Shown: positions 9,436 to 18,377 of the stretch, one piece after another
How the letters are laid out: each line of letters starts with the position of its first letter
Numbering within the stretch: the stretch's first letter is position 1
DNA from: CAZNKU01 sp045541135
GTDB lineage: Bacteria; Bacillota; Clostridia; Monoglobales; Firm-18
Assembly (NCBI GenBank): GCA_045541135.1
Contig: JAZQIO010000051.1
Location: forward strand, 89,023 to 153,022
DNA: 64,000 nt
Direction: 5' to 3'
Program-made: the position numbers and the translations under genes
Notes under the pieces: model-generated
Databases searched by the model: none
Told to the model about the DNA's origin: nothing
What the model saw: the letters and a program-made list of their open reading frames with translations, nothing else

Positions 9436-10430
9436 TGAATACATTATTGTTAGGTACTGACAGTATGGATTTAGCCCGTGCTTCCGACATTTTGCGAAGT
9501 GGCGGGCTTGTTGCCATTCCTACGGAAACAGTTTACGGACTTGGAGCAAATGCTCTTGACAAAGATGCTTGTCTTAAAATTTTTGCCGCCAAGGGACGTC
9601 CTGCAGATAATCCTTTAATAGTACATATTGCACACATATCACAACTTTATGAAATTGTTGATGAAATAAATGAAAATGCAAAAAAATTAATGGATGCATT
9701 CTGGCCCGGTCCCCTTACAATAGTTATGAAAAAATCTGATAATATACCTTTTGAGGTCAGTGCCGGTCTGGATACAGTAGCTGTCAGAATGCCAAGCCAT
9801 AAAGTAGCACATAATTTACTGGATATTTGTAAAATACCCATTGCAGCACCATCTGCCAATACCTCAGGTAAACCAAGTCCGACTACAGCAAGGCACGTTA
9901 TTGATGATATGAATGGTAAAATAGATGCTGTTTTGGATGGTGGAAGCTGTGATGTGGGTCTTGAATCTACAGTAATCGATGTAACCGAAAAGATTCCCAA
10001 ACTTTTGCGTCCGGGCGGTGTTACGTATGAACAACTTTGTGAGGTATTGGGTGAAGTTGTTAAAAATTATGAATTTAAAGACGGAGAAGTTCCTAAATCA
10101 CCGGGTGTAAAGTATAAACACTATGCACCCAAAGCAGATGTTTATGTTGTCAGAGGCAATATATCAAAACATATTTTAAATGTATATTCACAATACAAAA
10201 CGATTGGTATTATGTGTCATAATAAGTATGACATGCCAAAAAATTGCATAGTTAAATATATGGGTGATAATCCCGATGAATATGCAAGTACTTTATTTTC
10301 ACATCTGAGAGATTTTGATGCTGAAAATGTTGATATAATTTTTGTAGAAGATGTAGATGATAAAGGGATTAATCTTGCAGTAAGCAACCGACTTTATAAG
10401 GCAGCAGGATATAAATTTATAGAAGTTTGA
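9435..10430 (+). CDS. tsaC: L-threonylcarbamoyladenylate synthase (Sua5/YwlC type)
   Basis: Makes threonylcarbamoyl-AMP from Thr, bicarbonate and ATP for t6A37 of ANN-decoding tRNAs. The N-terminal YrdC/SUA5 domain is clear (VAIPTETVYGLGANA, KGRPADNPLIVHI, APSANTSGKPSPT), and at 331 aa it has the extra C-terminal Sua5 domain, linked through SPGVKYKHYAP. TsaD, which uses the product, is encoded two genes later. It overlaps prfA by 1 nt and rimI by 1 nt, indicating tight translational coupling. Confidence 0.96.
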   Translation: MNTLLLGTDSMDLARASDILRSGGLVAIPTETVYGLGANALDKDACLKIFAAKGRPADNPLIVHIAHISQLYEIVDEINENAKKLMDAFWPGPLTIVMKKSDNIPFEVSAGLDTVAVRMPSHKVAHNLLDICKIPIAAPSANTSGKPSPTTARHVIDDMNGKIDAVLDGGSCDVGLESTVIDVTEKIPKLLRPGGVTYEQLCEVLGEVVKNYEFKDGEVPKSPGVKYKHYAPKADVYVVRGNISKHILNVYSQYKTIGIMCHNKYDMPKNCIVKYMGDNPDEYASTLFSHLRDFDAENVDIIFVEDVDDKGINLAVSNRLYKAAGYKFIEV

Positions 10431-10903
10431 TGGAAGGAATGTTTGATATTTTTGACGTGGTTTTACTTAGCGAAGATAATATTGATGAACTTGTTGAACT
10501 TGAAAAAAAGTGTTTTTCCGATCCATGGTCTTCAACAATGTTTTTAGGTGATTTACGCAGTAACGATACGTGTTATTTTGGTGTTTTTAATAATAACGGT
10601 GATTTGGTAGGTTATGCCGGAATGTGGTTGACTATTGACGGTGGAGAAATTACAAATGTAGCAGTTCACCCTGATTACAGACGAAAAGGAATTGCATCAT
10701 CTTTAGTTCATAATCTCATTAAAATATGTAAAGCTAATAATTTGTTTTTTATAAATTTAGAGGTACGTGAAAGTAACTGTAAAGCAATATCACTTTACAA
10801 ACAAAATGGTTTTAAAAAAGTAGGAGAACGTAAGAATTATTATAAAAATCCAACAGAAAGTGCATTACTTATGACCAAAACCCTTAGCGAAAGGATTGAT
10901 TGA
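10430..10903 (+). CDS. rimI: Ribosomal protein S18-alanine N-acetyltransferase RimI-like
   Basis: A GNAT acetyltransferase of 157 aa, with the acetyl-CoA loop VHPDYRRKGIASSLV and the late motif LEVRESNCKAISLYKQNGF. The position between tsaC and tsaD is the standard place for RimI, which acetylates the S18 N-terminus in E. coli; other N-terminal acetylation substrates are possible. ATG 10430 overlaps the tsaC stop (TGATG). A second in-frame ATG at 10439 has GGAAGG too close to serve it well. Confidence 0.92.
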   Translation: MEGMFDIFDVVLLSEDNIDELVELEKKCFSDPWSSTMFLGDLRSNDTCYFGVFNNNGDLVGYAGMWLTIDGGEITNVAVHPDYRRKGIASSLVHNLIKICKANNLFFINLEVRESNCKAISLYKQNGFKKVGERKNYYKNPTESALLMTKTLSERID

Positions 10904-10904
10904 T

Positions 10905-11912
10905 ATGACAAGAATACTTGCTATTGAAAGTTCGTGTGACGAAACATCGGCGGCAGTAGTTGAATATACAGATAAATTTGACGTGAAATCAGATATAATT
11001 GCATCACAAATAGAAAAGCATAAGCTTTTTGGTGGTGTAGTGCCGGAGGTTGCATCAAGAATGCATATTGAATGTATTTCAGGAGTTGTTGATGAAGCTT
11101 TAAGGGAAGCCGGTTTTACCTTTGACGATATAGATGCCATTGCTGTAACTTATGCACCGGGTTTGGTTGGTGCTTTACTTGTGGGTGTAAACTATGCAAA
11201 ATCATTGGCTTTGGCACTTAACAAACCACTTATCGCAGTACATCATATTGAAGGTCACATAAGTGCAAATTATATTTCTTCGCCGGAATTAAAACCACCA
11301 TTCGTATGCTTGGTTGCCTCCGGAGGACATTCTACAATTGCAAAGATAGATGATTATGATTCATATAGAGTTGTAGCAAAAACACGTGATGATGCTGCAG
11401 GTGAAGCTTTTGACAAAATATCGCGAGTTTTGGGACTTGGATATCCCGGTGGACCTCAAATTCAGAAAACTGCCGTAAATGGTGATGAACACGCCTTTAA
11501 ATTCCCTAAAGTATCATTTGATGACTCACTTGATTTTAGTTTTAGCGGTGTAAAGACAAATGTTATTAACTTGATTCACAAAATGAAACAAAACAACGAA
11601 GAAATACCGGTTGCTGATATTGCTGCATCATTCCAGTTTTGTGTATGTGATGTTTTAGCTTCAAGACTTATTGAGGTAGCAAAGGCAGAGGGAGTAAGAG
11701 ATGTGTGTCTTGCAGGTGGCGTTGCGGCTAATCTTAAACTTCGTGAGCTTGCTGAAAAGTATGCAACCGAAAGTGGAATTAAACTACATTATCCACCACT
11801 TATTTTATGTACGGATAATGCTGCAATGATTGCCGCAAGAGGATATTTTGAATATAAAAAAGAAAATTTTGCAAAATCTGACCTTAATGCTGTTGCAACA
11901 AAAAATATGTAA
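10905..11912 (+). CDS. tsaD: tRNA t6A threonylcarbamoyltransferase TsaD
   Basis: Transfers the threonylcarbamoyl group to A37 of tRNA. It is 335 aa with the ASKHA fold: ILAIESSCDETSAAVV at the N-terminus, the metal-binding HxxxH at His114 and His118, and LVASGGHST and SGVKTN further on. ATG 10905 is used because AAAGG lies about 10 nt upstream; the in-frame TTG at 10896 lies inside the rimI end without a better site. Its partners TsaB and TsaE are not in this window. Confidence 0.97.
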   Translation: MTRILAIESSCDETSAAVVEYTDKFDVKSDIIASQIEKHKLFGGVVPEVASRMHIECISGVVDEALREAGFTFDDIDAIAVTYAPGLVGALLVGVNYAKSLALALNKPLIAVHHIEGHISANYISSPELKPPFVCLVASGGHSTIAKIDDYDSYRVVAKTRDDAAGEAFDKISRVLGLGYPGGPQIQKTAVNGDEHAFKFPKVSFDDSLDFSFSGVKTNVINLIHKMKQNNEEIPVADIAASFQFCVCDVLASRLIEVAKAEGVRDVCLAGGVAANLKLRELAEKYATESGIKLHYPPLILCTDNAAMIAARGYFEYKKENFAKSDLNAVATKNM

Positions 11913-11982
11913 ATAATACTAAAAAAATATTATGTAAATTGAATATTTGTATATTTTATTTATAAAAACACTAAAAACACCC

Positions 11983-12042
11983 TGTGGATAAGTGGGATAA
12001 ATCTGTGAATAACTTATGTTTCAATGTTTTTATTGTGGATAA
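11983..12042 (+). promoter_or_regulatory. Cluster of three DnaA-box-like sites
   Basis: TGTGGATAA at 11983-11991, TGTGAATAA at 12004-12012 and TGTGGATAA at 12034-12042. The outer two are exact complements of the DnaA box TTATCCACA; the middle differs at one base. All face the same way, with starts 21 and 30 bases apart, near whole helical turns. They occupy the 261-bp AT-rich gap between tsaD and mfd. No other feature was found in that gap. Confidence 0.7.
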
Positions 12043-12173
12043 CTTAACCATTTTTGATTTTCAGAATCATAAATATGCATAGTTGAATACATATTATGTA
12101 AATAAGAGGTAAGAAAATTTATTTTTAAAAAAGCAATTAATGAAAATTAAATTTCATAAACGGAGAATTCTAT

Positions 12174-15100
12174 ATGGTTAATAAGGGTTTCGAAAAACTT
12201 CTATACAAATCAGAAGAGTTTGTTGAAATTACAAATGCAATTGAAAATAAAATAAATCCAATCAATATCAGCGGTGTGTCTGAAGCAGTTGCTTCACACT
12301 TCGCTTTTTCTGTTGCTCAAAAATGTAACAGTTCATCTGTAATTGTTACGGCCGATGGAATAACAGCCGGCAGAATATTTGACGATATGAAATTTTATAA
12401 TTCTGACTGTATGCTATTCCTTGATAAAGAATTGATTTTTTATGATATTGAAACTTCCGGAAATGATATTTTGTCCAACAGATTACAGGTTTTGGATTAT
12501 ATGAACAATAACAGGAATTTTGTTGTTATAACTACTATTTCGGCTTTGCTTAGTGTAACTGCAGATGCAGTAATGTATAAAGATCAGCAGATTGTATTTG
12601 CTGAGGGTAATGATGTTGAAGAAAATTTAGAAGAACGTTTCGAAATTTTGGGATATAAAAGAGAAGAAATTGTTGAAGGTCAGGGACAGTACTGTATTCG
12701 CGGGGGTATTATTGATTTTTATCCTTTTAACTCTGATTTACCGTACAGAGTAGAACTTTTTGATACAGAGGTTGATACCGTAAGAACTTTTGATCCCTTA
12801 AGTCAACGAACAGTTGACAGAATTTCTGATGTTTCGGTTATTCCTGCAACTGAATATATATTAACAAATGAAATAAAAAATGAACTGCTGAAAAAATTAA
12901 AAGAGATTTCTGCGTCCTCAATTGATAAGGGACGGATTTACAGAGATATTGAAATGTTGGAAAATTCAGGTGTTTTTCCGTCAATAGATAAATATATCCC
13001 GGTTATATACGGAAATAAATTACCTACAATACTTGATTATACAGATAATGGAACTAAATTCTTTTTCTTTGAACCCTTCCTTATAGGTAAGGCTGCTGAA
13101 GCGATGCAGACAAGGATTGATGATACTATAGTATCATTTATTGAAAAAGGAAAAATTCCCGGAGTGGAGGGTAGTTGGGTTTATAATTATAAGGAAGCAT
13201 TAATCAGGCTTGAAAAGAAAACTCTTGTTGGTATGTACGATATTTTAACGTCGTCCCCGGATTATAAACCGGTTAAAAATTTTAAACTTACAACAAAAGA
13301 ACAAGTTACTTTCCACGGAAAGACTGACTTTTTCTACGATGCAGTAAGTAGGTACAAAAAATCAGGTTTTTCCGTTATAATTCTTGCAGGAACGGATGTA
13401 AAGGCAAGAAACTTGACAGATGCTTTAAATGACATTAATATTAATTCTGTTTATATAGAAGATATGAAAAATGTACCTAAAGCAAAAGAGATTATAATTA
13501 CAAAGGGTGAACTTAATAACGGATTTGAATATCCACTTATAAAGCTTGCTGTTGTTAGTGATCGCGAAATTTTCGGAAGCGTAAAAAAAGTCAGAAGAAA
13601 AAAAGCAAATACCAATCAGGAACGCATAAAAAGTTTTACAGATTTACACGTTGGTGATTACGTTGTTCATCAAAGCCACGGCATAGGTATTTTTGCCGGT
13701 ATTAAAACTATGACAGTTGAGGGTGCAACATCTGATTATTTACAAATTAAGTTTAATGGTGATGATAATTTGTATGTACCTGCTAATCAGCTTGATGTGT
13801 TATATAAATATGTTGGTAAAGAAGGAAGTACACTTAAACTAAATAAACTTGGAGGAACACAGTGGGCGCAAACTAAACTGAAAGTTAGAAAAAACTGTGC
13901 AGAAATGGCTGAACAGCTTATAAACTTATATGCAGGTCGGCAAAAAGTCCGTGGTATTGAGTATTCTCCTCAGGGAGATATGCACACAAGCTTTGATGCT
14001 ACTTTTCCCTATGAAGAAACAGATGACCAGTTAGAAGCACTCAATGATGTTTACAAGGATATGGAAAAACCGGTGCCTATGGATAGACTTCTTTGTGGTG
14101 ATGTAGGTTACGGCAAAACTGAAATTGCTTTAAGAGCTGCTTTTAAAGCTGCTTTTGATGGTTATCAGGTTGCATATTTAGTGCCAACTACAATACTTGC
14201 TAACCAACATTATACAACTTTTGCAGAACGAATGGCAGATTTTGGTATTAATGTTGGTTTGCTTTCAAGATTCCGCACAAAGAAACAACAAGAGGAGACT
14301 TTGAAAAAAGTAAAAAAAGGCGAAATAGATATTTTAATCGGTACTCACAGAATTATTCAAAATGATGTTCAGTTTAAAAAGTTGGGGTTGTTGATAATTG
14401 ATGAAGAACAACGTTTTGGCGTAGCTCATAAAGAAAAGTTAAAAGAACTCAAGACAAATGTAGATGTTCTTACACTTTCGGCAACACCCATTCCACGTAC
14501 ACTTCATATGAGTATGGTTGGTATACGTGATATGAGTGTACTTGAAAATCCTCCAAAGGACAGATATCCTGTTTCCACCTATGTTATGGAATATAATACG
14601 GATGTTTTAAAAGAAGCAATTATGCGTGAGGTATCAAGAGGTGGGCAGGTTTTTTACCTTCATAACAGAACTGATAATATTGAAAGCACAGCACAAAAAA
14701 TCAGCTCATTTTCACCTCATTTACGTGTTGCATATGCTCACGGCAAAATGTCTGAACGAGAACTTGAAAAAATAATGCAACAGGTAATTGACAAAGAAAT
14801 TGACATTCTTGTATGCACAACAATAATTGAAACAGGACTTGATATTTCAAATGCAAATACAATAATTGTTGAAGATGCAGACCGTATGGGACTTTCGCAG
14901 CTTTACCAGTTACGAGGTCGTGTCGGCAGATCAAATAAACTTGCATATGCCTATTTGTTTTATAAACCGGATAAGGTATTATCCGAGGTCGCCAATAAAC
15001 GTTTGCGTGCAATTAAAGATTTTACTGAATTTGGCAGTGGCTTTAAAATTGCACTGCGAGACCTGGAAATTCGTGGAGCTGGTAATGTAATCGGTGCACA

Positions 15101-15650
15101 ACAACACGGTTTTATGGACAGTGTAGGGTATGATATGTATTGCAAACTTTTGGAAGAAGCGGTTGCTGATGTTCGCGGTATAGAACTTGAGGAACATTCT
15201 GAAACAGCAGTATCACTTAATATAAGTGCTTTCATTCCTAAAGATTATATCAGGGCAGAAAACTACAGGATAGAGATGTATAAGAAAATTTCTATGATAT
15301 TTTCTCAGGAAGATGCTTATGATGTTTACGGAGAGATTGAAGACAGATACGGTTCTGTGCCCGAAAGTGTTGAAAACCTCATTGAAATATCTTTGATTCG
15401 GTCAATGGCTTCACAATGTGGGATTTCAGAAGTAAAACAAAAGGAAAAAAATGTTGTTCTTGTTTTTGATTCTCAGAAGAAATTGGATATTGAAGTAGTT
15501 GCAAAACTTATTGGAGCTCACAAGGATATGATATTATTTTCTCCAACGAGTAATCCATATATTACTGTACGTTGCAGCGGAAGGGATTTAATCAGAAATA
15601 TTAAGATTGTGTTACATTCGTTTAAAACATTGAAAGACGAAAATAAATAA
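12174..15650 (+). CDS. mfd: Transcription-repair coupling factor Mfd
   Basis: ATP-driven translocase that removes RNA polymerase stalled at DNA damage and recruits UvrA. It is 1158 aa. In order: a UvrB-like N-terminal module (GQYCIRGGIIDFYP), the RNA polymerase interaction domain (GDYVVHQSHGIGIFAG, about 493-508), helicase motifs GDVGYGKTEIALRA, IDEEQRFGV, LSATPIPRTLHMS, the motif VI and translocation region QLRGRVGRS, and a C-terminal TRCF domain. A CGGAGAA ribosome site precedes ATG 12174. No clear promoter was found; the DnaA-box gap lies upstream. Confidence 0.98.
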   Translation: MVNKGFEKLLYKSEEFVEITNAIENKINPINISGVSEAVASHFAFSVAQKCNSSSVIVTADGITAGRIFDDMKFYNSDCMLFLDKELIFYDIETSGNDILSNRLQVLDYMNNNRNFVVITTISALLSVTADAVMYKDQQIVFAEGNDVEENLEERFEILGYKREEIVEGQGQYCIRGGIIDFYPFNSDLPYRVELFDTEVDTVRTFDPLSQRTVDRISDVSVIPATEYILTNEIKNELLKKLKEISASSIDKGRIYRDIEMLENSGVFPSIDKYIPVIYGNKLPTILDYTDNGTKFFFFEPFLIGKAAEAMQTRIDDTIVSFIEKGKIPGVEGSWVYNYKEALIRLEKKTLVGMYDILTSSPDYKPVKNFKLTTKEQVTFHGKTDFFYDAVSRYKKSGFSVIILAGTDVKARNLTDALNDININSVYIEDMKNVPKAKEIIITKGELNNGFEYPLIKLAVVSDREIFGSVKKVRRKKANTNQERIKSFTDLHVGDYVVHQSHGIGIFAGIKTMTVEGATSDYLQIKFNGDDNLYVPANQLDVLYKYVGKEGSTLKLNKLGGTQWAQTKLKVRKNCAEMAEQLINLYAGRQKVRGIEYSPQGDMHTSFDATFPYEETDDQLEALNDVYKDMEKPVPMDRLLCGDVGYGKTEIALRAAFKAAFDGYQVAYLVPTTILANQHYTTFAERMADFGINVGLLSRFRTKKQQEETLKKVKKGEIDILIGTHRIIQNDVQFKKLGLLIIDEEQRFGVAHKEKLKELKTNVDVLTLSATPIPRTLHMSMVGIRDMSVLENPPKDRYPVSTYVMEYNTDVLKEAIMREVSRGGQVFYLHNRTDNIESTAQKISSFSPHLRVAYAHGKMSERELEKIMQQVIDKEIDILVCTTIIETGLDISNANTIIVEDADRMGLSQLYQLRGRVGRSNKLAYAYLFYKPDKVLSEVANKRLRAIKDFTEFGSGFKIALRDLEIRGAGNVIGAQQHGFMDSVGYDMYCKLLEEAVADVRGIELEEHSETAVSLNISAFIPKDYIRAENYRIEMYKKISMIFSQEDAYDVYGEIEDRYGSVPESVENLIEISLIRSMASQCGISEVKQKEKNVVLVFDSQKKLDIEVVAKLIGAHKDMILFSPTSNPYITVRCSGRDLIRNIKIVLHSFKTLKDENK

Positions 15651-15658
15651 GGTATAAT
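15630..15658 (+). promoter_or_regulatory. SigA-type promoter of foldase lipoprotein gene
   Basis: TTGAAA (15630-15635), 17-nt spacer, TATAAT (15653-15658). The -35 lies inside the mfd 3' end and the -10 just past its stop. Confidence 0.8.
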
Positions 15659-15696
15659 ACACTTACAGACATTAGTTTTATATGGAGGTGTTTTAG

Positions 15697-16671
15697 ATGA
15701 TAAAAAAAATAGGTTGCTTGTTTTGTTGTCTTATATTGATTTTGTCTATTAGTGCCTGCCAAAAAAAAGATGAGCCTGCTATTGCTACACTTGATGGTGA
15801 AAATATAGATGAAGCTTGTTTTAAATATTACTTTACTGAACTCAGAAAGGAAATGCAATATCAATACGGCGAAGTATCATGGCAGGATGCTACGTTTGAC
15901 GGAAAACCTGCTTTGGAATATGTGAGAGAACGTGCTCTTTCGGCCGCTGTTGAAGATAAAATAATTACAGATAGAGCAATTGGAGATGGAATAGAGCTTT
16001 CTGAAGAAGATAATCAGGAATTTAAAAATATCAAACAAAGCTGGATTGACAGATATGGTAGCGAAAACGGTTTTTATGATGAAATTAAATCAAATTACGG
16101 TTTGTCATCAGATCAGTTTGATTATATGTTAAAAGCAGTGTACTACAGAAAACACCTGGTAAAAAAATATGTAAGTGACGAAAAATCTCTGAAATTTTAT
16201 AATTCTAATATCGTAAAAGTTAAACATATTCTTATACCTACAATTGAACTGGGAAGTAACATACCCTTAACTGCTGATGAAATCAAAACTGCACGCGAAA
16301 AGGCGGATTTTATTTTAAGTGAAGTGGAAAACGGTAAGAATTTTGATTCTTTGGTTACCGAATATACTGCTGATCAAGATATTTTTTATTATATTGGAGC
16401 AGGATATTCCATTAACATAGACGGAAGTTTTGGAGCAGGTATGGTTTCGGAATTTGAAACAGCTTCTTTTGAACTTGAGATTGGTGAAGTGAGTGGGATT
16501 GTGGAATCTCCTTTCGGCTATCATATTATAAAGAGATATGAAAATGACGAAGCAATGTATCAGATTTCCAAGGATAATCTTGCATCCATTGTATTTACCG
16601 ATATTCTTGAAGAATGGAAGGCTCAGAAAACTCTTGTAATAAATGATAGTATATATAATAGCTATAACTGA
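15697..16671 (+). CDS. PrsA/SurA-like peptidyl-prolyl isomerase lipoprotein
   Basis: A 324-aa extracytoplasmic foldase. A basic start, hydrophobic stretch and lipobox (LSISAC, Cys21) mark a lipoprotein anchored to the outer face of the membrane. A SurA-like helical N-domain is followed by a parvulin (PpiC) core from about residue 172 (VKVKHILIP) to 285 (SPFGYHIIKRYE). It probably helps exported proteins fold after SecA-dependent export. The parvulin core is divergent in its middle, so isomerase activity is likely but not certain; some PrsA relatives act only as chaperones. GGAGGTG precedes ATG 15697. Confidence 0.88.
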   Translation: MIKKIGCLFCCLILILSISACQKKDEPAIATLDGENIDEACFKYYFTELRKEMQYQYGEVSWQDATFDGKPALEYVRERALSAAVEDKIITDRAIGDGIELSEEDNQEFKNIKQSWIDRYGSENGFYDEIKSNYGLSSDQFDYMLKAVYYRKHLVKKYVSDEKSLKFYNSNIVKVKHILIPTIELGSNIPLTADEIKTAREKADFILSEVENGKNFDSLVTEYTADQDIFYYIGAGYSINIDGSFGAGMVSEFETASFELEIGEVSGIVESPFGYHIIKRYENDEAMYQISKDNLASIVFTDILEEWKAQKTLVINDSIYNSYN

Positions 16672-16675
16672 TTTT

Positions 16676-16705
16676 GAGCCCGTTTATACACGGGCTCGTA
16701 TTTTT
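16676..16705 (+). terminator. Hairpin with T tail between foldase and FHA genes
   Basis: Stem GAGCCCG/CGGGCTC (16676-16682 with 16691-16697), then GTATTTTT. The next gene starts 15 nt later with no room for a new promoter, so this is probably a partial terminator or attenuator. Confidence 0.7.
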
Positions 16706-16719
16706 GGAGGTGAAGCACG

Positions 16720-17163
16720 ATGATTGATGTGTTTGGTTCATTACTTAAATATGTTTTTATAACCATAATATACATATTTATTTTTGCAATTATAAGAATG
16801 ATTTTTCTTGATATTCGAAATATGAATATACGAAGAAACAGAATGGCACCAAAAAATTGTGCATACCTTGAACTTATGAACGATACAGAGACATTGTATT
16901 TTGACGTAAAGCAGTTTTATCCTATGACAAGTGAGCTTATTGTCATTGGAAGAGCTTCAGGTTGTACCATACAAATTGATGATTTTTACCTTTCGGGACA
17001 GCACGTTCAGCTGTGGTACGAGGATGAGGAATGGCATATTCAGGATATGGGAAGTACAAACGGAACATATATAAATGGTAAAAAAATGAAGAATAATGAA
17101 TTTGTTTTAGATAATGGAGACAGATTCAGAATAGGTCAGCTTGAGTTTATGGTGGTGTTATAA
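16720..17163 (+). CDS. Membrane-anchored FHA-domain protein
   Basis: A 147-aa protein with one N-terminal membrane segment (about residues 7-27) and a cytosolic forkhead-associated domain at about 70-147. The phosphothreonine-binding signatures are present: IGRAS, LSGQHVQLW (Ser and His in the usual SxxH positions) and GSTNGTYING. FHA domains bind phosphothreonine, so this is a likely reader of a Ser/Thr kinase. Its stop overlaps the start of the SEDS gene (TAATG), and the trio FHA-SEDS-PBP recalls the actinobacterial fhaB-rodA-pbpA order, which suggests a role in wall synthesis control. Confidence 0.88.
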   Translation: MIDVFGSLLKYVFITIIYIFIFAIIRMIFLDIRNMNIRRNRMAPKNCAYLELMNDTETLYFDVKQFYPMTSELIVIGRASGCTIQIDDFYLSGQHVQLWYEDEEWHIQDMGSTNGTYINGKKMKNNEFVLDNGDRFRIGQLEFMVVL

Positions 17164-18377
17164 TGAAGAAATATTCGTTGAAAAATCCCGTCATATTGTT
17201 GGTTGTTATAAATGTTATTGCATTCTGGATGTTGCATATTTACCTTGCACCGGACAATTACAGAATATTATATACCGGACTGTCATTGCTTGCGATATCC
17301 GTTGTAACCTATCTTTCTATTTATTATGGTCGTATGGGTGATACATATTTGTTTCCTATAGCATATCTGTTGGTGACTTTAGGGGTAATAATGATTTGCC
17401 GAATAAATTATGATAACGGCATGAAACAGATTCTTTGGTATTTGATTTCGGTTGTTGCATTTTATGTTTCGTATTTTTGTTACAGATATATGAAATTTTT
17501 ACCAAAAATAAAATGGTTTTATTTTGCGGGTGGTATCTTACTTTTTATAATAACATTAGTATTTGGTTCAGAAATTAATGGTGCAAAAAACTGGATATCT
17601 GTTGGGAAGTTCAGTATTCAGCCATCCGAAATTATAAAACTTTTCTTTGTTTTTTTTCTGGCATCTTATTATTCTTCAAAAGAAAAAATGCTTAAAGGAA
17701 GAGTAAAAGAAAGATATGTAGTTATGTTTTGTGTATATATGTATCTTGGTTTTCTTGTTATTCAACGTGAGTGGGGAATTATGCTCCTGTTCTTTTTTAC
17801 ATATATGGCTATGGAATATGTATTTGAAAAAGACCTTAAGATAATTATAGGAAATATCATTATGGCAGGGGTGGGATGTTATATAGGATATTGTTCTTTG
17901 TGGCATATTCAAGTACGTGTCAGCACTTGGCTTAATCCATGGACTGATGTTTCCGGTAAGGGATATCAGATCAGCCAGTCGCTTTTTGCAATTTCTGCAG
18001 GGGGTTTTTTCGGAACAGGTCTTGGTCAGGGTAATCCTAATTATATTCCCGAAGTTCATTCCGATTTTATTTTTTCCGCAATATGTGAAGAATTGGGCTT
18101 GTTTGGCGGATTTGCGATAATACTTTTGTTCTTTATATTTACATACAGAGGTATAAAAATTGCACTGAAGCTACCGGATTGTTTTGATAAATGTGTGGCA
18201 GTAGGGCTTACTTTTATGTTTGGAATGCAAACATTTATTATTATAGGCGGCGTAATTAAAATGATACCAATGACCGGTATTACACTTCCGTTTATAAGCT
18301 ATGGAGGAAGCTCTTTGTTGGCAAGCTTTATTTCACTTGGCATACTGCAAGCTATATCAGCAAAGGAGAGCAAATAA
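17163..18377 (+). CDS. SEDS-family peptidoglycan glycosyltransferase (FtsW/RodA/SpoVE)
   Basis: A 404-aa polytopic membrane protein with about ten hydrophobic segments. Family landmarks are GAKNWISVGKFSIQPSE, with the conserved SIQPSE, and GITLPFISYGGSSLLASF at the C-terminus. SEDS proteins polymerise glycan strands from lipid II and work in pairs with class B PBPs. The PBP partner follows with a one-base start/stop overlap, which fixes a SEDS:bPBP pair. Elongation, division or sporulation cannot be told apart from sequence alone. Confidence 0.95.
   Translation: MKKYSLKNPVILLVVINVIAFWMLHIYLAPDNYRILYTGLSLLAISVVTYLSIYYGRMGDTYLFPIAYLLVTLGVIMICRINYDNGMKQILWYLISVVAFYVSYFCYRYMKFLPKIKWFYFAGGILLFIITLVFGSEINGAKNWISVGKFSIQPSEIIKLFFVFFLASYYSSKEKMLKGRVKERYVVMFCVYMYLGFLVIQREWGIMLLFFFTYMAMEYVFEKDLKIIIGNIIMAGVGCYIGYCSLWHIQVRVSTWLNPWTDVSGKGYQISQSLFAISAGGFFGTGLGQGNPNYIPEVHSDFIFSAICEELGLFGGFAIILLFFIFTYRGIKIALKLPDCFDKCVAVGLTFMFGMQTFIIIGGVIKMIPMTGITLPFISYGGSSLLASFISLGILQAISAKESK

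Noticed and set aside
11983..12042. Chromosomal origin of replication at the DnaA-box cluster
   Set aside because: No dnaA, dnaN, recF, rpmH or similar origin gene lies nearby, and three boxes without a clear unwinding element are too few to call an origin.
14960..15235. Long open frames antisense to mfd
   Set aside because: They have no ribosome site or family resemblance and lie opposite well-conserved helicase motifs; the same holds for other antisense frames across the window.
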